From: PVC group bacterium
GTDB taxonomy: Bacteria; Verrucomicrobiota; Kiritimatiellia; PWTM01
Length of the DNA: 43,920 nucleotides
NCBI GenBank assembly: GCA_003563855.1
Contig: PWTM01000131.1
Coordinates: forward strand, 1 to 43,920
Direction of reading: 5' to 3'
Part shown: positions 33,744 to 43,437 of the stretch, in pieces
How positions within the stretch are numbered: position 1 is the stretch's first letter
Layout: the number at the start of each line of letters is the position of its first letter
Program-made: the position numbers and the translations under genes
Notes under the pieces: model-generated
Databases searched by the model: none
What the model saw: the letters and a program-made list of their open reading frames with translations, nothing else
Told to the model about the DNA's origin: nothing

Positions 33744-34412
33744 TCAGGCGCGGCAGGCCCAGTCGAACGCGCGCTGGACAATGACGCGGGCCGGCTCGAC
33801 CTCGAAGTCCTTGTTCGTGTGGCCCCAGCAGGCCACGAAGACACGCCCCTTCCCCCAGGCGCGCGTGTAGGCGTAGGGCATGACGACCCCGGCGGGGTAC
33901 TGCCCGGAATCGCCGTGGGCGCCGCTGAAGACCGTCGTACAGAGCACGTGACAACCCGGGTCCACGTGGATGTAGTACTGCTCGGTGTCGCGCAGTTCGA
34001 AGGCCTCGATGCCCCGGGTGATGGGGTGATCCGGATCGGCGATGTCCACGCGGTAGGACGGGATGCAGCCGCCGGGGTGCGCGACCCACTGGCCGCCCGT
34101 CATGAACTGGTAGTTCGTGTTCTGCCGGAACGCGTCGATGATCCCGCCGTGCCAGCCGACCAGCCCCGCGCCGCCGGCCACGGCGCCGAGAAGGCCCTTC
34201 TCCTGCGCCGGCGTAATCGTGCCCATCGTCCAGCAGGGCACGATGAGGTCAACGGCCGCCATGCGGTCCGTGTCGAGGTAGACATCGAGCGTGTCCGCCA
34301 CGTCAACGGCATATCCCTGTTCGCGCAGCCAGGGGACAAAGACATCCACCGACGCCTTCGGCGTATGCCCGGCCCAACCGCCCCACACGACCTGCACCTG
34401 CTTCGTTGCCAT
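33744..34412 (-). CDS. ThuA-domain protein
   Basis: The predicted protein is 222 aa with GAGGAG upstream of ATG 34412. It fits the ThuA family, a flavodoxin/glutamine-amidotransferase-like fold first named from trehalose utilisation: VQVVWGGWAGHTPKASVDVF, then VDLIVPCWTMGTIT, GLVGWHGGIIDAF, and CWGHTNKDFEVEPARVIVQRAFDWA. It is the last gene of a minus-strand set with three Gfo/Idh/MocA enzymes and a TIM-barrel isomerase. Members are linked to keto-sugar or keto-glycoside metabolism; the precise reaction here is not known. Confidence 0.85.
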   Translation of the reverse strand: MATKQVQVVWGGWAGHTPKASVDVFVPWLREQGYAVDVADTLDVYLDTDRMAAVDLIVPCWTMGTITPAQEKGLLGAVAGGAGLVGWHGGIIDAFRQNTNYQFMTGGQWVAHPGGCIPSYRVDIADPDHPITRGIEAFELRDTEQYYIHVDPGCHVLCTTVFSGAHGDSGQYPAGVVMPYAYTRAWGKGRVFVACWGHTNKDFEVEPARVIVQRAFDWACRA

Positions 34413-34465
34413 GCCTGTACTCCTCTCTCTGGGGTTTCCCGTTCGAACATCGCTTCGCCGTCGCC

Positions 34466-35515
34466 TCAACCGTAACGCGCCGGCTGCGCGCGGCCTTCAG
34501 TGGCGCTGCGGACGGCCAGGTCGAGGACGTGGATCGGCCGGCGCGCCCAGGCGGGGGTGATGGCCAGCGGCTCGCCGGCGACCAGGTAGTCGGCGATATT
34601 CTGGTAGAGTCGCCACCCCTCGCTCGGCGGATTCAGGCCGCTCTCGACCGTTTCGCCACCCGCGCCGTCCTTGCGGACAATCCGCCAGTCGCGTCCGTTC
34701 ATAATGTACGTGCCGTCCGTGCCGGTGATCTCGAGCTGGCCGCGGTCGGACTTCGGCAGGTGGTCAAGCGCGCTGAGCGTCAGCGTCAGCCACTGCCCGC
34801 TCGAGAACCGGGCGACGGCGAACCCCTCATCCTCGTTCGTATCGTCCTTCCACGGCGTCTGCGGCGCCCAGAACCCGGTATGCGCAAACCCGGAAACCTC
34901 GACGAGATCGCCGTCGAGCAACTGGAGCGCGTACTCGATCAGGTGGACGCCCCAGTCGTAGAGGATGCCGCCGGAGATCGAACGGCTCGAACGCCACCAG
35001 TCGCGCGGCTTGCCGAACCCGCCCATGTGCGCCTCGATGCGGACGACCTCGCCGATCGCGCCGCCGCGGATCCGTTCGACCGCGTGCAGGATACACCCGT
35101 CCCAGTGGCGGTTATGGTAGGTCGAGAGCACGACGCCGGCGGCCTCCGCCGCTGCGATCATCTCGTCGCATTCGTCCGTGGTGATCGCCAGCGGCTTCTC
35201 GCAGACGACGTGGCGCCCGGCCTCGAGGCAGCGGACCGCCAGTGCCGCATGCGTGTTGTGCGGCGTGATGATCGCCAGCAGGTCGACCTTGGACCGTTCG
35301 AGCAGCGTTTCGAGGTCGCTGTACGTTTCGATCCCGGGGAACTCCGTCGCGGCCACCTTCAGCCGCTCGGCGTCGATCTCGGCCACGGCCGTTGGCGTCA
35401 TGCCGGCCTTCTTCATCTCCTCGAGATGGCTTCGCCCCATGCGGAAGGCGCCGCCATAGCCGACGACACCGACCCGGATGTCGGCGGGATTCGCGTACGT
35501 CTTTTGTTTACTCAT
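34466..35515 (-). CDS. Gfo/Idh/MocA-family oxidoreductase
   Basis: The predicted protein is 349 aa. The Rossmann domain begins IRVGVVGYGGAFRMG and is followed by AIITPHNTHAALAV and HVVCEKPLAIT. The C-terminal domain has SGGILYDWGVHLIEYALQLL with the conserved acid-His pair. It should oxidise a sugar or sugar derivative with NAD(P). The gene lies 53 bases upstream of ThuA and 75 bases after the TIM-barrel gene, consistent with one transcript. It is clearly different from the other two family members in the operon, so each probably has its own substrate. Confidence 0.9.
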   Translation of the reverse strand: MSKQKTYANPADIRVGVVGYGGAFRMGRSHLEEMKKAGMTPTAVAEIDAERLKVAATEFPGIETYSDLETLLERSKVDLLAIITPHNTHAALAVRCLEAGRHVVCEKPLAITTDECDEMIAAAEAAGVVLSTYHNRHWDGCILHAVERIRGGAIGEVVRIEAHMGGFGKPRDWWRSSRSISGGILYDWGVHLIEYALQLLDGDLVEVSGFAHTGFWAPQTPWKDDTNEDEGFAVARFSSGQWLTLTLSALDHLPKSDRGQLEITGTDGTYIMNGRDWRIVRKDGAGGETVESGLNPPSEGWRLYQNIADYLVAGEPLAITPAWARRPIHVLDLAVRSATEGRAQPARYG

Positions 35516-35590
35516 GCGGGGTCCGTCCTATCGGATACGCAGGCCTGCGGGAACGCGCCCCGTCCGGCCCGCGCGGGGTGTGGTGGTGTG

Positions 35591-36586
35591 CTAGGTGCGC
35601 TCGAACGCCGCGTCGAAGGCGACGTCCGAGGGCTTGAAATCGACATTGCGGACGAAGGCGCAGGCCTCGCGCGCCCCGTGCTCGCGGTCCATCCCGATAT
35701 CCTCCCACTCGATGGACAGCGGTCCCTGGTAACCGATGTCGTTCAGCGCGCGGATGATGCGCTCGAAGTCGATGTGGCCGCGTCCGAGCGAACGGAACTC
35801 CCAGAACCGGCGCGGATCGCCGAACGGCAGGTGCCCGCCGAAGACGCCGGAGAGGCGCGGCGTCTGCGACCAGGCCACGTCCTTCATGTGCACGTGAAAG
35901 ATGCGTTCGCGGAACCGGTAGATGAACTCGACATAGTCGACGCCCTGGTAGCCGAGGTGGCTCGGATCGTAGTTGAACCCGAAGGCCGGGTGTCCGCCGA
36001 CCGCCTCGACCGCCCGCTCGGCGGAAGCGACGTCGAAGGCGATCTCGGTGGGATGCACTTCGAGCGCGAACCGCACGCCGGCTTTCTGGAAGGCATCGAG
36101 GATCGGCTTCCAGCGGCGGCCGAAGTCGGCGAAGCCCTCGTCGATCGCCGCGGGCGGCACGGGCGGGAACGAGTAGAGCAGGTGCCAGATCGGGCTTCCG
36201 GTGAACCCGTTGACGACCTTCACGCCCAGCCGGGCGGCGGCTTGCGCGGTCCGGATCATCTCCTCCGCCGCCCGCGCGCGGACCCCCTCCGGCTCGCCGT
36301 CGCCCCAGACGGAAGGCGGAAGGATGGCCTGGTGCCGCTCGTCGATCCGGTCGCAGACGGCCTGGCCGACCAGGTGGTTCGAGATCGAGAACAACTCGAG
36401 CCCGTGCCGGGCCAGGAGCGCGCGGCGCTCCTTGACGTAATCCGCGTCGGCCTTCGCGACCTCGAAGTGGTCGCCCCAGCAGGCGAGTTCGAGCCCGTCG
36501 TACCCGAAGGCTTTCGCCTTCTCGCAGAGCGTCTCGAGCGGGAGGTCCGCCCATTGTCCCGTGAACAGCGTAACCGGTCTGGCCAT
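35591..36586 (-). CDS. TIM-barrel sugar phosphate isomerase/epimerase-like protein
   Basis: The predicted protein is 331 aa with GAAGGAGA upstream. Xylose-isomerase-like TIM-barrel features are [73 protein letters not shown] and [11 protein letters not shown]. These supply the Glu, Asp, His and Glu metal ligands. Enzymes of this group isomerise or epimerise sugars, and some cleave 3-keto-glycosides. The start is two bases after the end of the upstream oxidoreductase, which argues strongly for a shared pathway. Confidence 0.9.
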   Translation of the reverse strand: MARPVTLFTGQWADLPLETLCEKAKAFGYDGLELACWGDHFEVAKADADYVKERRALLARHGLELFSISNHLVGQAVCDRIDERHQAILPPSVWGDGEPEGVRARAAEEMIRTAQAAARLGVKVVNGFTGSPIWHLLYSFPPVPPAAIDEGFADFGRRWKPILDAFQKAGVRFALEVHPTEIAFDVASAERAVEAVGGHPAFGFNYDPSHLGYQGVDYVEFIYRFRERIFHVHMKDVAWSQTPRLSGVFGGHLPFGDPRRFWEFRSLGRGHIDFERIIRALNDIGYQGPLSIEWEDIGMDREHGAREACAFVRNVDFKPSDVAFDAAFERT

Positions 36587-36588
36587 GG

Positions 36589-37731
36589 CTATCTCCTTCG
36601 TGGTGGGGTTGAAGGTTCCTTGCGTGACTTCGCAACGCGGTGACACCGCGACGCTGCGGCTGGGCGGGCCGCGCGACCGGCGGTCTCGGTCACCTTCACC
36701 GGACGGCCGAGCGCGGCGCTGGAATAGAGCGCGTCGAGCAGCCGCATGACGACCAGCCCTTCCTCGCCGGTGGCGGGATGCGGCCGGTCGCGGACAATGG
36801 CCTCGACGAAATGCCAGGAGGCGGGACGCGGCGGGCGCTTCCCCTCGGGAAGCCGGCGGGTCTCGACCCGACCGCCGCGGCGCTCGGTGAACGTCTCGGC
36901 CTCGAACCGGTACCCGCCGTCGAGGTTGCGCTGGACGAGCCCGCCTTTCGTGCCGAGCAGCCGCGTCTCCATCAGATCCTTCTCGGCGATGTTCGCGGCC
37001 CAGGAAGCCTCGACGATCAGCGTCGCACCGTTGCGGAACCGGATCGCGCCGGCGGCGAGGTCCTCGACGTCGAACGTCTTCTTCTGCTCGCGCGCAAGCC
37101 GGCCGGCGATCGGGTCGTAGGCGGCGCCGAGCACCCAGTCCGGCTCCGGGTAGCCCATCAGCCAGAGCGCCAGGTCGAGACGGTGCACGCCGAGGTCGAT
37201 CAACGGGCCGCCGCCGGCCAGGGCCTTCTGCCCGAACCATCCGCCGAACTTCGGCATGCCCCGCTGCCGGTGCCAGACGGTCCGGCCGAAGTAGACCTCG
37301 CCCAGGAGGCCGCGATCAACCGCCACGCGCAGGGCCTGGGACGGGGCGCTGAAGCGGTAGGAGAAGTGGATCATCAGCCGCCGTCCGGCCCGGCGGGCGG
37401 CGTCGACCATCGCACGCCCCTCGCGCGCGTTCATCGCCATCGGCTTCTCGCAGAAGACATGGCAGCCGGCCTTCAGCCCGGCGATCGTCAGCGGTTTGTG
37501 GAAGACGTTCGGCGTCGCGACGCTGAGGATGTCGATCCGCTCGGCCGCAAGCATGGCCGCCGCGTCGGTGTACCGCGCGGTTATCCCGAGCGCCTCGCCG
37601 ACGGTCTCCAGGCGCGCCGGGTCGGTGTCGCAGACGGCGACGACTTCCGCGCGCGGATGCAACCGGTAGCCCCGGACGTGCCCCCGCCCGATGCCCAGCC
37701 CGACCACCCCGATCCGCAGCTTTGCCGGCAT
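36589..37731 (-). CDS. Gfo/Idh/MocA-family oxidoreductase
   Basis: The predicted protein is 380 aa. Start 37731 gives [18 protein letters not shown]; upstream codons only add unlikely residues. The dinucleotide site is GVVGLGIG, the signature is [10 protein letters not shown], and the catalytic-domain motif is [20 protein letters not shown] basic tail of about 25 residues ([20 protein letters not shown]) is unusual for the family and may result from loss of an earlier stop. It is second in the minus-strand operon, immediately before the isomerase/epimerase gene. Confidence 0.9.
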   Translation of the reverse strand: MPAKLRIGVVGLGIGRGHVRGYRLHPRAEVVAVCDTDPARLETVGEALGITARYTDAAAMLAAERIDILSVATPNVFHKPLTIAGLKAGCHVFCEKPMAMNAREGRAMVDAARRAGRRLMIHFSYRFSAPSQALRVAVDRGLLGEVYFGRTVWHRQRGMPKFGGWFGQKALAGGGPLIDLGVHRLDLALWLMGYPEPDWVLGAAYDPIAGRLAREQKKTFDVEDLAAGAIRFRNGATLIVEASWAANIAEKDLMETRLLGTKGGLVQRNLDGGYRFEAETFTERRGGRVETRRLPEGKRPPRPASWHFVEAIVRDRPHPATGEEGLVVMRLLDALYSSAALGRPVKVTETAGRAARPAAASRCHRVAKSRKEPSTPPRRR

Positions 37732-37830
37732 CGCCTCTCTCCCGGCGCGCTTCACCCTGCGCCCTGCGCCCGGCGCGAAGACCGCCACGCCGCGCGCGAC
37801 CCGGTATCCTCGGGGGGCGGCCCCCGGGGG

Positions 37831-38982
37831 TCAACCCTTCATCCGCGTCCACTTCAGCCGCGAACGGTGGCTGGCCAGCAAGGTCTCGATGAACGCCATC
37901 CCGACGACGCCGTCGTCGATGCCGGGCACGTCGCAGGCGGGGATCTTCCGCCCGGCGAGTTCGGCCCGGATCGCGCGGAAGGCCTCGCGGTAGAGGTTGG
38001 CGAAGGCTTCGATAAAGCCGTCCGGGTGACCCCAGATCAGGCGGCCGGCCTCCCGCGCCGCCTTGCAGAGGTTGGCCTCCCCCTTGGAGTAGCGCACGTG
38101 TACGCCGGCGGGGTCCTTGACCCAGAGGTAGTTCGGATCCTCCTGGCGCCACTCGATGCCCAGCCGGGTGCCGTAGATGCGCACCGAAAGCGGGTTCTCC
38201 TCGCCGGTCGAGATCTGCGAAGCGTAGAGCACCCCCCGGGCGCCGCCTTTGTAGCGGACCAGCACGTTGCCGTCGTCCTCGAGCCCGTTGGTCGGGACGA
38301 ACCGGGTCAGGTCGGCGCAGAGGTCCTCGATCTCGAGGCCCGTGATGTAGCGGACGAGGTTCTCGGCGTGCGTGCCGAGGTCGCCCATGCAGCCGGCGCC
38401 GCCGGCGATTTTCGGATCCATCCGCCAGAGGCCGATCGCGTTCTTGGGGTTTTCGATGAAGCCGGTCATCCAGCCCTGCGGGTACTCGACGACGACCTTG
38501 TTGATCGTGCCCAGCTTCCCGGAACGCGCCAGGTGGCGGGCCTGCTTGACCATCGGGTAGCCCGTGTAGTTGTGCGTCAGCGCGAAGACCTTTCCGGACT
38601 TCTCGACGTGGCGCTTCAAGGCCTTGGCCTGGGCGAGCGTCAGGGCGAGCGGCTTGTCGCAAACGACGTTGAATCCCGCGTCCAGGAACGCGACGGCCGC
38701 CGGATAGTGGCCGGCGTTCGGAACCACGATCGAGACGAAGTCGATCCGATCGCCGGCCGGGCGGGCGGCCTCGGCACGGGCCATGGCCTTGAACGAGTCG
38801 TAGACGCGGTCCGGATCGAGCCCGAGTTCCCGGCCCGTCGCCCGGGATTTCGCGGGGTCGGAGGAGAACGCGCCGGCGACCAGTTCGGCCTCGCCGTCCA
38901 GCGTCGCAGCCATCCGGTGCACCGGCCCGATGAGGGCCCCGATTCCGCCGCCTACCATGCCCATTCGCAACCGTCGCTTCAT
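37831..38982 (-). CDS. Gfo/Idh/MocA-family oxidoreductase, first gene of operon
   Basis: The predicted protein is 383 aa. Start 38982 has GGGAGGAC about nine bases upstream. The Rossmann site is MGMVGGGIGALIGPVHRMA and the signature reads VVCDKPLAL, with Asp in place of the usual Glu before Lys-Pro. The C-terminal domain has CMGDLGTHAENLVRYITG with the conserved Asp and His. Its length and GALIGPVHR resemble inositol- or sugar-acid-type oxidoreductases of this family. It leads the five-gene operon that runs leftward to ThuA. Confidence 0.9.
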   Translation of the reverse strand: MKRRLRMGMVGGGIGALIGPVHRMAATLDGEAELVAGAFSSDPAKSRATGRELGLDPDRVYDSFKAMARAEAARPAGDRIDFVSIVVPNAGHYPAAVAFLDAGFNVVCDKPLALTLAQAKALKRHVEKSGKVFALTHNYTGYPMVKQARHLARSGKLGTINKVVVEYPQGWMTGFIENPKNAIGLWRMDPKIAGGAGCMGDLGTHAENLVRYITGLEIEDLCADLTRFVPTNGLEDDGNVLVRYKGGARGVLYASQISTGEENPLSVRIYGTRLGIEWRQEDPNYLWVKDPAGVHVRYSKGEANLCKAAREAGRLIWGHPDGFIEAFANLYREAFRAIRAELAGRKIPACDVPGIDDGVVGMAFIETLLASHRSRLKWTRMKG

Positions 38983-39051
38983 CGTCTGCGTCCTCCCGTC
39001 CCCGCGCTCCGCGCCCGCGCCTTTCGCGTACGCCTTGCGGACTACGCATAC

Positions 39052-39091
39052 CCTTATCGGAACCGAAGGCCGAAGCCAAGCCCTGATAAGG
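39052..39091. promoter_or_regulatory. Inverted repeat CCTTATC-GATAAGG in a divergent promoter region
   Basis: Arms CCTTATC (39052-39058) and GATAAGG (39085-39091) are separated by 26 bases, between the oxidoreductase operon and the NfeD genes. The spacing places the half-sites about 33 bases apart, roughly three helical turns, as dimeric regulators or looping would use. An operator is inferred from position only. Confidence 0.3.
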
Positions 39092-39137
39092 TACCAACGA
39101 CGTTGCATCGGCGGGGTTGCGGTTCTATGCTGCGGCC

Positions 39138-40577
39138 ATGAGACGATGTCTACGGATGGGACTTCTGGCCCTGGCGTTCGCGGTCGCCGGACGACCGGGC
39201 GAGACGCGGGGCGTGGAGCCGGAGGCGCCGGCAGAAGACGCCGGGCTGGTGTACATCATCCCCGTGCGCGGCCTGATCGAACCGGCGCTCCTTTACGTGA
39301 TCCGCAGGGGCGTGGCCGAGGCGGTGCGCGCGGAGGCCGAGGCGATTGTCTTCGTGATGGACACCCCGGGCGGGCGGGTCGATGTCGTGCAGCAGATCAT
39401 CTTCACGATTCAGAACCTCCCGCTGCGAACCGTCACCTTCGTGGAGAGGAACGCGATCTCGGGCGGCGCGATGATCGCGCTGGCCACGAACGAGATCTAT
39501 ATGGCGCCCTGCAGCGTGATCGGTGACGCGATGCCCATCATGGTCACCCCGTGGGGCTCCGTGGTGGAACAGCCGGAGGCGCACGAGGAGAAGACCGTCT
39601 CCGCCGTGGCATCGATGATCCGGGCGGCCGCGCAGCAGGGCGGCCACGATCCGGACCTGGCGGAGGCGATGGTCCGGCGGGATAACGAGTACCGCGTCGG
39701 CGGGGAGCTGATCAGCCCGGCCGGCCAGTTGCTGACGCTGACGGACGAGGAAGCGGCGCGTCCCCTGCGCGAGGACGGGCGTCCGCTGCTCTCCGCCGGA
39801 ACCGTTTCCGACCTCGACGCGTTGCTCGAGCGGCTCGGCCTCGAGGGCGCCGAGCGGCGCACGCTGCAGGTGACGGCGGCCGAACGCCTGGCCCGGTACA
39901 TTGCCGGCCTGGCGCCGCTGTTCCTGATGGCCGGGCTGCTGGGGCTCTACATCGAGGTGCGCACGCCGGGATTCGGTCTGCCGGGCATTCTCGGGCTGCT
40001 CGCGCTCGCGGTCTTCTTCTGGGGACACCACATCGCCGGGCTGGCCGGGCAGGAGGACATCGCGCTGTTCCTGGTCGGCGTCGCGCTGTTGACCGTCGAA
40101 CTGGTCTTTCTCCCGGACTTCGGCGTGGTCGGCGTCCTCGGACTGATCTGCATGCTGGCCGGGATGCTGCTCTCGATGACGCAGCGCCTGCCGGGCGGCC
40201 CCTGGCTGCCGGCGTGGGGCGACCTTCACCTGCCGTTCGTCAACCTGGCCATCGCGCTGGCGGGCACGGTGGCGGCCGGCCTTCTGGCGGGCCGCTTCCT
40301 TCCGTCGACAACGCTGTTCCGGCGGCTGGTCCTCGAGCAGGCCACGCTGCGCGACCAGGGGTTTTCGGCGAGCCCGAGCGATCCCTCGCTGGTGGGGATG
40401 ACCGGCCGCGCGTTGGCGCCGCTCCGGCCCTCGGGTCCGGCACGATTTGGCGAACGTCGCCTCGACGTTATTTCGCAGGGCGCCTTTCTCGAGACGGGCG
40501 CGCGGGTCCGGATCGTGGAAGTACACGGCAACCGGGTGGTCGTGGAGCCGGTGGCCGGGGAGGACGCACCGTCGTGA
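39138..40577 (+). CDS. NfeD family protein, long form with ClpP-like protease domain
   Basis: The predicted protein is 479 aa. Start 39138 (MRRCLRMGLLALAF) gives a signal sequence; a TTG at 39117 is the alternative. Residues about 40-230 are the ClpP-class serine protease domain: FVMDTPGGRVDVV and the nucleophile Ser108 in NAISGGAMIALATNEIYM. A membrane region with four to five hydrophobic segments follows (LFLMAGLLGLYIEV, GLPGILGLLALAVFFW, DIALFLVGVALLTVELVF), then a C-terminal OB-fold (LVGMTGRALAPLRPSG). Long-form NfeD proteins cleave membrane substrates near stomatin-like proteins. The stop overlaps the next gene by four bases. No stomatin gene is seen here. Confidence 0.88.
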   Translation: MRRCLRMGLLALAFAVAGRPGETRGVEPEAPAEDAGLVYIIPVRGLIEPALLYVIRRGVAEAVRAEAEAIVFVMDTPGGRVDVVQQIIFTIQNLPLRTVTFVERNAISGGAMIALATNEIYMAPCSVIGDAMPIMVTPWGSVVEQPEAHEEKTVSAVASMIRAAAQQGGHDPDLAEAMVRRDNEYRVGGELISPAGQLLTLTDEEAARPLREDGRPLLSAGTVSDLDALLERLGLEGAERRTLQVTAAERLARYIAGLAPLFLMAGLLGLYIEVRTPGFGLPGILGLLALAVFFWGHHIAGLAGQEDIALFLVGVALLTVELVFLPDFGVVGVLGLICMLAGMLLSMTQRLPGGPWLPAWGDLHLPFVNLAIALAGTVAAGLLAGRFLPSTTLFRRLVLEQATLRDQGFSASPSDPSLVGMTGRALAPLRPSGPARFGERRLDVISQGAFLETGARVRIVEVHGNRVVVEPVAGEDAPS

Positions 40578-41086
40578 ATCCCGGATTGTTGAACCTCTAC
40601 ATCACGCTCGTGCTGGCCGGCCTGCTGCTGATCGGCGTAGAGATTTATATTCCCGAGGGCGTGATCGGGTTGCTTGGCGGGCTGTGCCTGCTGGCCGCGG
40701 CCGTGATCGGGTTCTTCGTCTTCCCGTCCCCGTGGGGGCTTCTGAGCGCAGTCGCCATCGTGCTGCTCAGCGTCCTGGCGATGGCCGCCTGGGCGTTCTG
40801 GGTTCCGCGCACGCGCGCCGGCCGCCGGCTTACGCTCGAGCGCGACGGCCGCGACTTCCGTCTGGACGCGCCGGGGGCGGACCTCGAGGGCCGCGAGGGG
40901 GAGGCGCAGAGCACGCTGCGACCCGCCGGCGTGGCGCTGATCGACGGGCGCCGCTGCGACGTGGTGGCCGAAGAGGGCACCTGGATCGAGGCGGGCGCCC
41001 GTATCCGCGTGACGGCCGTCCGCGGAACCCGCGTGATCGTTCGGCCGGTGGAATCCGCCGGCGAAGCCGGACAGAAGGACGATTGA
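40574..41086 (+). CDS. Short NfeD-like membrane protein
   Basis: The predicted protein is 170 aa, starting with GTG that overlaps the previous stop (GTGA). Two to three transmembrane helices (ITLVLAGLLLIGVEIYIPEG, LLGGLCLLAAAVIGFF, AIVLLSVLAMAAWAFW) are followed by an OB-fold (STLRPAGVALIDGRRCDVVAEEG). This matches the short NfeD form and probably makes a complex with the long form upstream. It is translationally coupled, and the next gene starts two bases after its stop. Confidence 0.85.
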   Translation: MNPGLLNLYITLVLAGLLLIGVEIYIPEGVIGLLGGLCLLAAAVIGFFVFPSPWGLLSAVAIVLLSVLAMAAWAFWVPRTRAGRRLTLERDGRDFRLDAPGADLEGREGEAQSTLRPAGVALIDGRRCDVVAEEGTWIEAGARIRVTAVRGTRVIVRPVESAGEAGQKDD

Positions 41087-41088
41087 CC

Positions 41089-42264
41089 ATGGGCCGCTGC
41101 GTCCGGGCCGTGGCCTTGAGCCTGGCGCTGCTCGCGGGAGCCGCCCCGCCGGCGGCCGCCGTTCGAGGGGTGCGTGCGGAGACGTTCCACCTCGGCGCGG
41201 ACGAGACGCTGGAGGACGAACGGGCTATCCTCGCGTTGCAGATCGATGTCGACGGCACGGCCCGCGACGACCTGTTTCTCTTCGGGAGCGCGCTGCGGCT
41301 GGGCGGCCGGTTCGAACGGGGCCTCTGGGCGCTCGGCGACACCGTCACCCTGACCGGCCACGTCGGCGCGCACGCGCGGCTGGGCGGCCGCACGGTATCG
41401 ATCGAAAATGCCGAGATCGGCGCGGGCGCGCTGCTGCTCGGCGGGACGGTTCGGATCGACGACACCAGCCGGCTCCACGGGAATGTGCGCATCGCGGCCG
41501 AGGACGCGATCGTGCGCGGCCGCGTCGGCGGCGCGCTGCGCGTCGAGGCGCGGCGTGCGCGTCTGGGCGGCCGATTCGACGGCGATGTGACCGTGGACGC
41601 CGACGACCTGGCGGTGCTCCCGGGAACACGGATCGCGGGCAACCTGACGGCCCGGGTTCCCGCGCCGTTCGTGCTCGATCCGCGCGTGACCGTCGAAGGC
41701 GAAACCCTGATCGGCCGGCCGGTCGAGGAGGCGCCGCGCGGGCCGAATCTTGGTTTCCGGTTCGCGCTGCTCCTCGCGGCCTACCTCTCCTTCCTTCCCT
41801 GGCTGGCGCTGTTTCCGCGTTTCGCGGGCCGCGCCGCCCGCCGGCTGCGCACCGCGCCGTGGCGGTGCGCGCTGGCCGGCCTGATCGCGCTCGGTCTCGT
41901 CCCGTTGGCCGCCATGCTGACCGCCGCCTCCGTCGTCGGTCTCCCGCTGGCCCTGACCCTCGCCGCCGGCTACGGGCTGCTGCTCTGGTTCGCGCCGGCG
42001 GTCCCCGCGCTGGCGGCCGGGCATCTACTCCTCCGCGGCGAGGGAACCCTGCGCCCGCTGCGCGCGCTGGCAACGCTTGCGCTCGGGCTTACACTGATCC
42101 ACCTCCTGGCGCTGGTTCCGCGGATCGGCGGCGGCCTGGTGCTTCTCGTGTTGATCTTCGGCCAGGGCGCGCTGCTGCTCGCCCTGCGCGAGAGCGAACC
42201 TCCGCCCCCGCCGCCGAATCCACAGCCCGGGAGCGAGGGCGCACCGGGGGAACCGGTAGCATGA
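41089..42264 (+). CDS. Bactofilin-like beta-helix domain fused to a membrane domain
   Basis: The predicted protein is 391 aa with a signal peptide (MGRCVRAVALSLALLAGAAP). Residues about 30-210 are short beta repeats with regular Gly positions (RLGGRFERGLWALGD, HVGAHARLGG, GALLLGGTVRIDD), as in bactofilin/polymer-forming domains. Four hydrophobic segments follow from about residue 225 (FALLLAAYLSFLPWLALF, ALAGLIALGLVPLAAML, LALTLAAGYGLLLWF, GGGLVLLVLIFGQGALLL). The tail is proline-rich. The beta-helix should face the periplasm. It is coupled to the NfeD pair and may be a scaffold for it; that is inference. Confidence 0.75.
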   Translation: MGRCVRAVALSLALLAGAAPPAAAVRGVRAETFHLGADETLEDERAILALQIDVDGTARDDLFLFGSALRLGGRFERGLWALGDTVTLTGHVGAHARLGGRTVSIENAEIGAGALLLGGTVRIDDTSRLHGNVRIAAEDAIVRGRVGGALRVEARRARLGGRFDGDVTVDADDLAVLPGTRIAGNLTARVPAPFVLDPRVTVEGETLIGRPVEEAPRGPNLGFRFALLLAAYLSFLPWLALFPRFAGRAARRLRTAPWRCALAGLIALGLVPLAAMLTAASVVGLPLALTLAAGYGLLLWFAPAVPALAAGHLLLRGEGTLRPLRALATLALGLTLIHLLALVPRIGGGLVLLVLIFGQGALLLALRESEPPPPPPNPQPGSEGAPGEPVA

Positions 42265-43307
42265 AGGCCTGCGCGCTGACCGCCCCGCGACGTCTGGACA
42301 TCATCGACTGGCCGGACCCGGCCATCCGCGAACCGCAGGACGTGCTGCTCCGCATCGAATCGGTCGGCGTCTGCGGATCCGATATCCACTACTACGTCGA
42401 GGGCCGGATCGGCAGCCAGGTGGTCGAGTACCCGTACCTCGTCGGCCACGAGAGCGCCGCCACCGTGATCGAGACCGGCCCGGCGGTCACGCGGGTGAAA
42501 CCGGGGGACCGCGTCGCCGTCGAGCCGGCGATCCATTGCGGGGACTGCGACCAGTGCCGCGCCGGACGGCCGCATACCTGCCGCCGGCTCCGCTTCCTCG
42601 GCTGCCCGGGCCAGATCGACGGGTGCCTGTGCGAGCGGATCGTCATGCCCGAGGCCTGCTGCTACCCGATCGGCCCGGCGACGACCTTCGACCGGGCAGC
42701 CTTGGCGGAGCCCTTGTCGATCGGCATCTATGCCGCTCGGCTCGGCCAGGCGCGGCCGGGCTTGCGCGCCGCGATTCTCGGGGCGGGGCCGATCGGGCTC
42801 TGCACGCTGCTCGCGTCCCGGGCGGAGGGGCTCGATTCCTTCTTCGTCTCCGAGCCGATCCCGGAGCGGCGCGCCCTCGCCGAGCGCGCGGGCGCATCGT
42901 GCACGGCGGACCCGTACGGGGAGGACCTCCTGGCCGCGGTGTCCGCGGACACACCGGAGCTGCTCGACCTGGTCTTCGAGTGTTCCGGTAAGCAGGAGGC
43001 CTTCGACGACGGGGTCCGGCTGCTGAAGCCGGGCGGGTTGTTCGTGCTGATCGGGATCCCCACGGAGGACCGGATCCACTTCAGCATGGACGAGCTTCGG
43101 CGCCGGGAACTGACCCTGCAGAACGTCCGCCGGCAGAACGCGTGCATGCGGCCGGCGCTCGACCTGATCGAGCAGGACCGCGTGGACATCGGCCTGCTGC
43201 AGACGCATTCGTTCCCGTTCGGACGGACGCGCGAGGCGTTTGACCTCGTGGCGGACTACGGCGAGGGCGTGATGAAGGCCATGATCCACGTCGGGCCGGA
43301 CGCGTGA
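42261..43307 (+). CDS. Zinc-dependent medium-chain alcohol/polyol dehydrogenase
   Basis: The predicted protein is 348 aa. It has the MDR layout of sorbitol/xylitol dehydrogenases: catalytic zinc ligands Cys38 in VGVCGSDIHYY and His63-Glu64 in VGHESAA, structural zinc cysteines in HCGDCDQCRAGRPHTC, and the NAD site AAILGAGPIGLCTLLAS. It should oxidise a polyol to a ketose with NAD. The start ATGA overlaps the previous stop although the function is unrelated to the membrane genes. It is the last gene before the rRNA operon end and converges on it. Confidence 0.92.
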   Translation: MKACALTAPRRLDIIDWPDPAIREPQDVLLRIESVGVCGSDIHYYVEGRIGSQVVEYPYLVGHESAATVIETGPAVTRVKPGDRVAVEPAIHCGDCDQCRAGRPHTCRRLRFLGCPGQIDGCLCERIVMPEACCYPIGPATTFDRAALAEPLSIGIYAARLGQARPGLRAAILGAGPIGLCTLLASRAEGLDSFFVSEPIPERRALAERAGASCTADPYGEDLLAAVSADTPELLDLVFECSGKQEAFDDGVRLLKPGGLFVLIGIPTEDRIHFSMDELRRRELTLQNVRRQNACMRPALDLIEQDRVDIGLLQTHSFPFGRTREAFDLVADYGEGVMKAMIHVGPDA

Positions 43308-43437
43308 GCCCGCGGCGAACGCCGGCCTGCGGTTCGCGCGGAGGCGCGCCTGCCGGCCCGCGACGCTGACCTGCGCCCGGCGGGCAGCCGTCCCCGGGGC
43401 CCGTTTCCGCCAAGGCGATGCGCAGGCGCCCTGAGCC

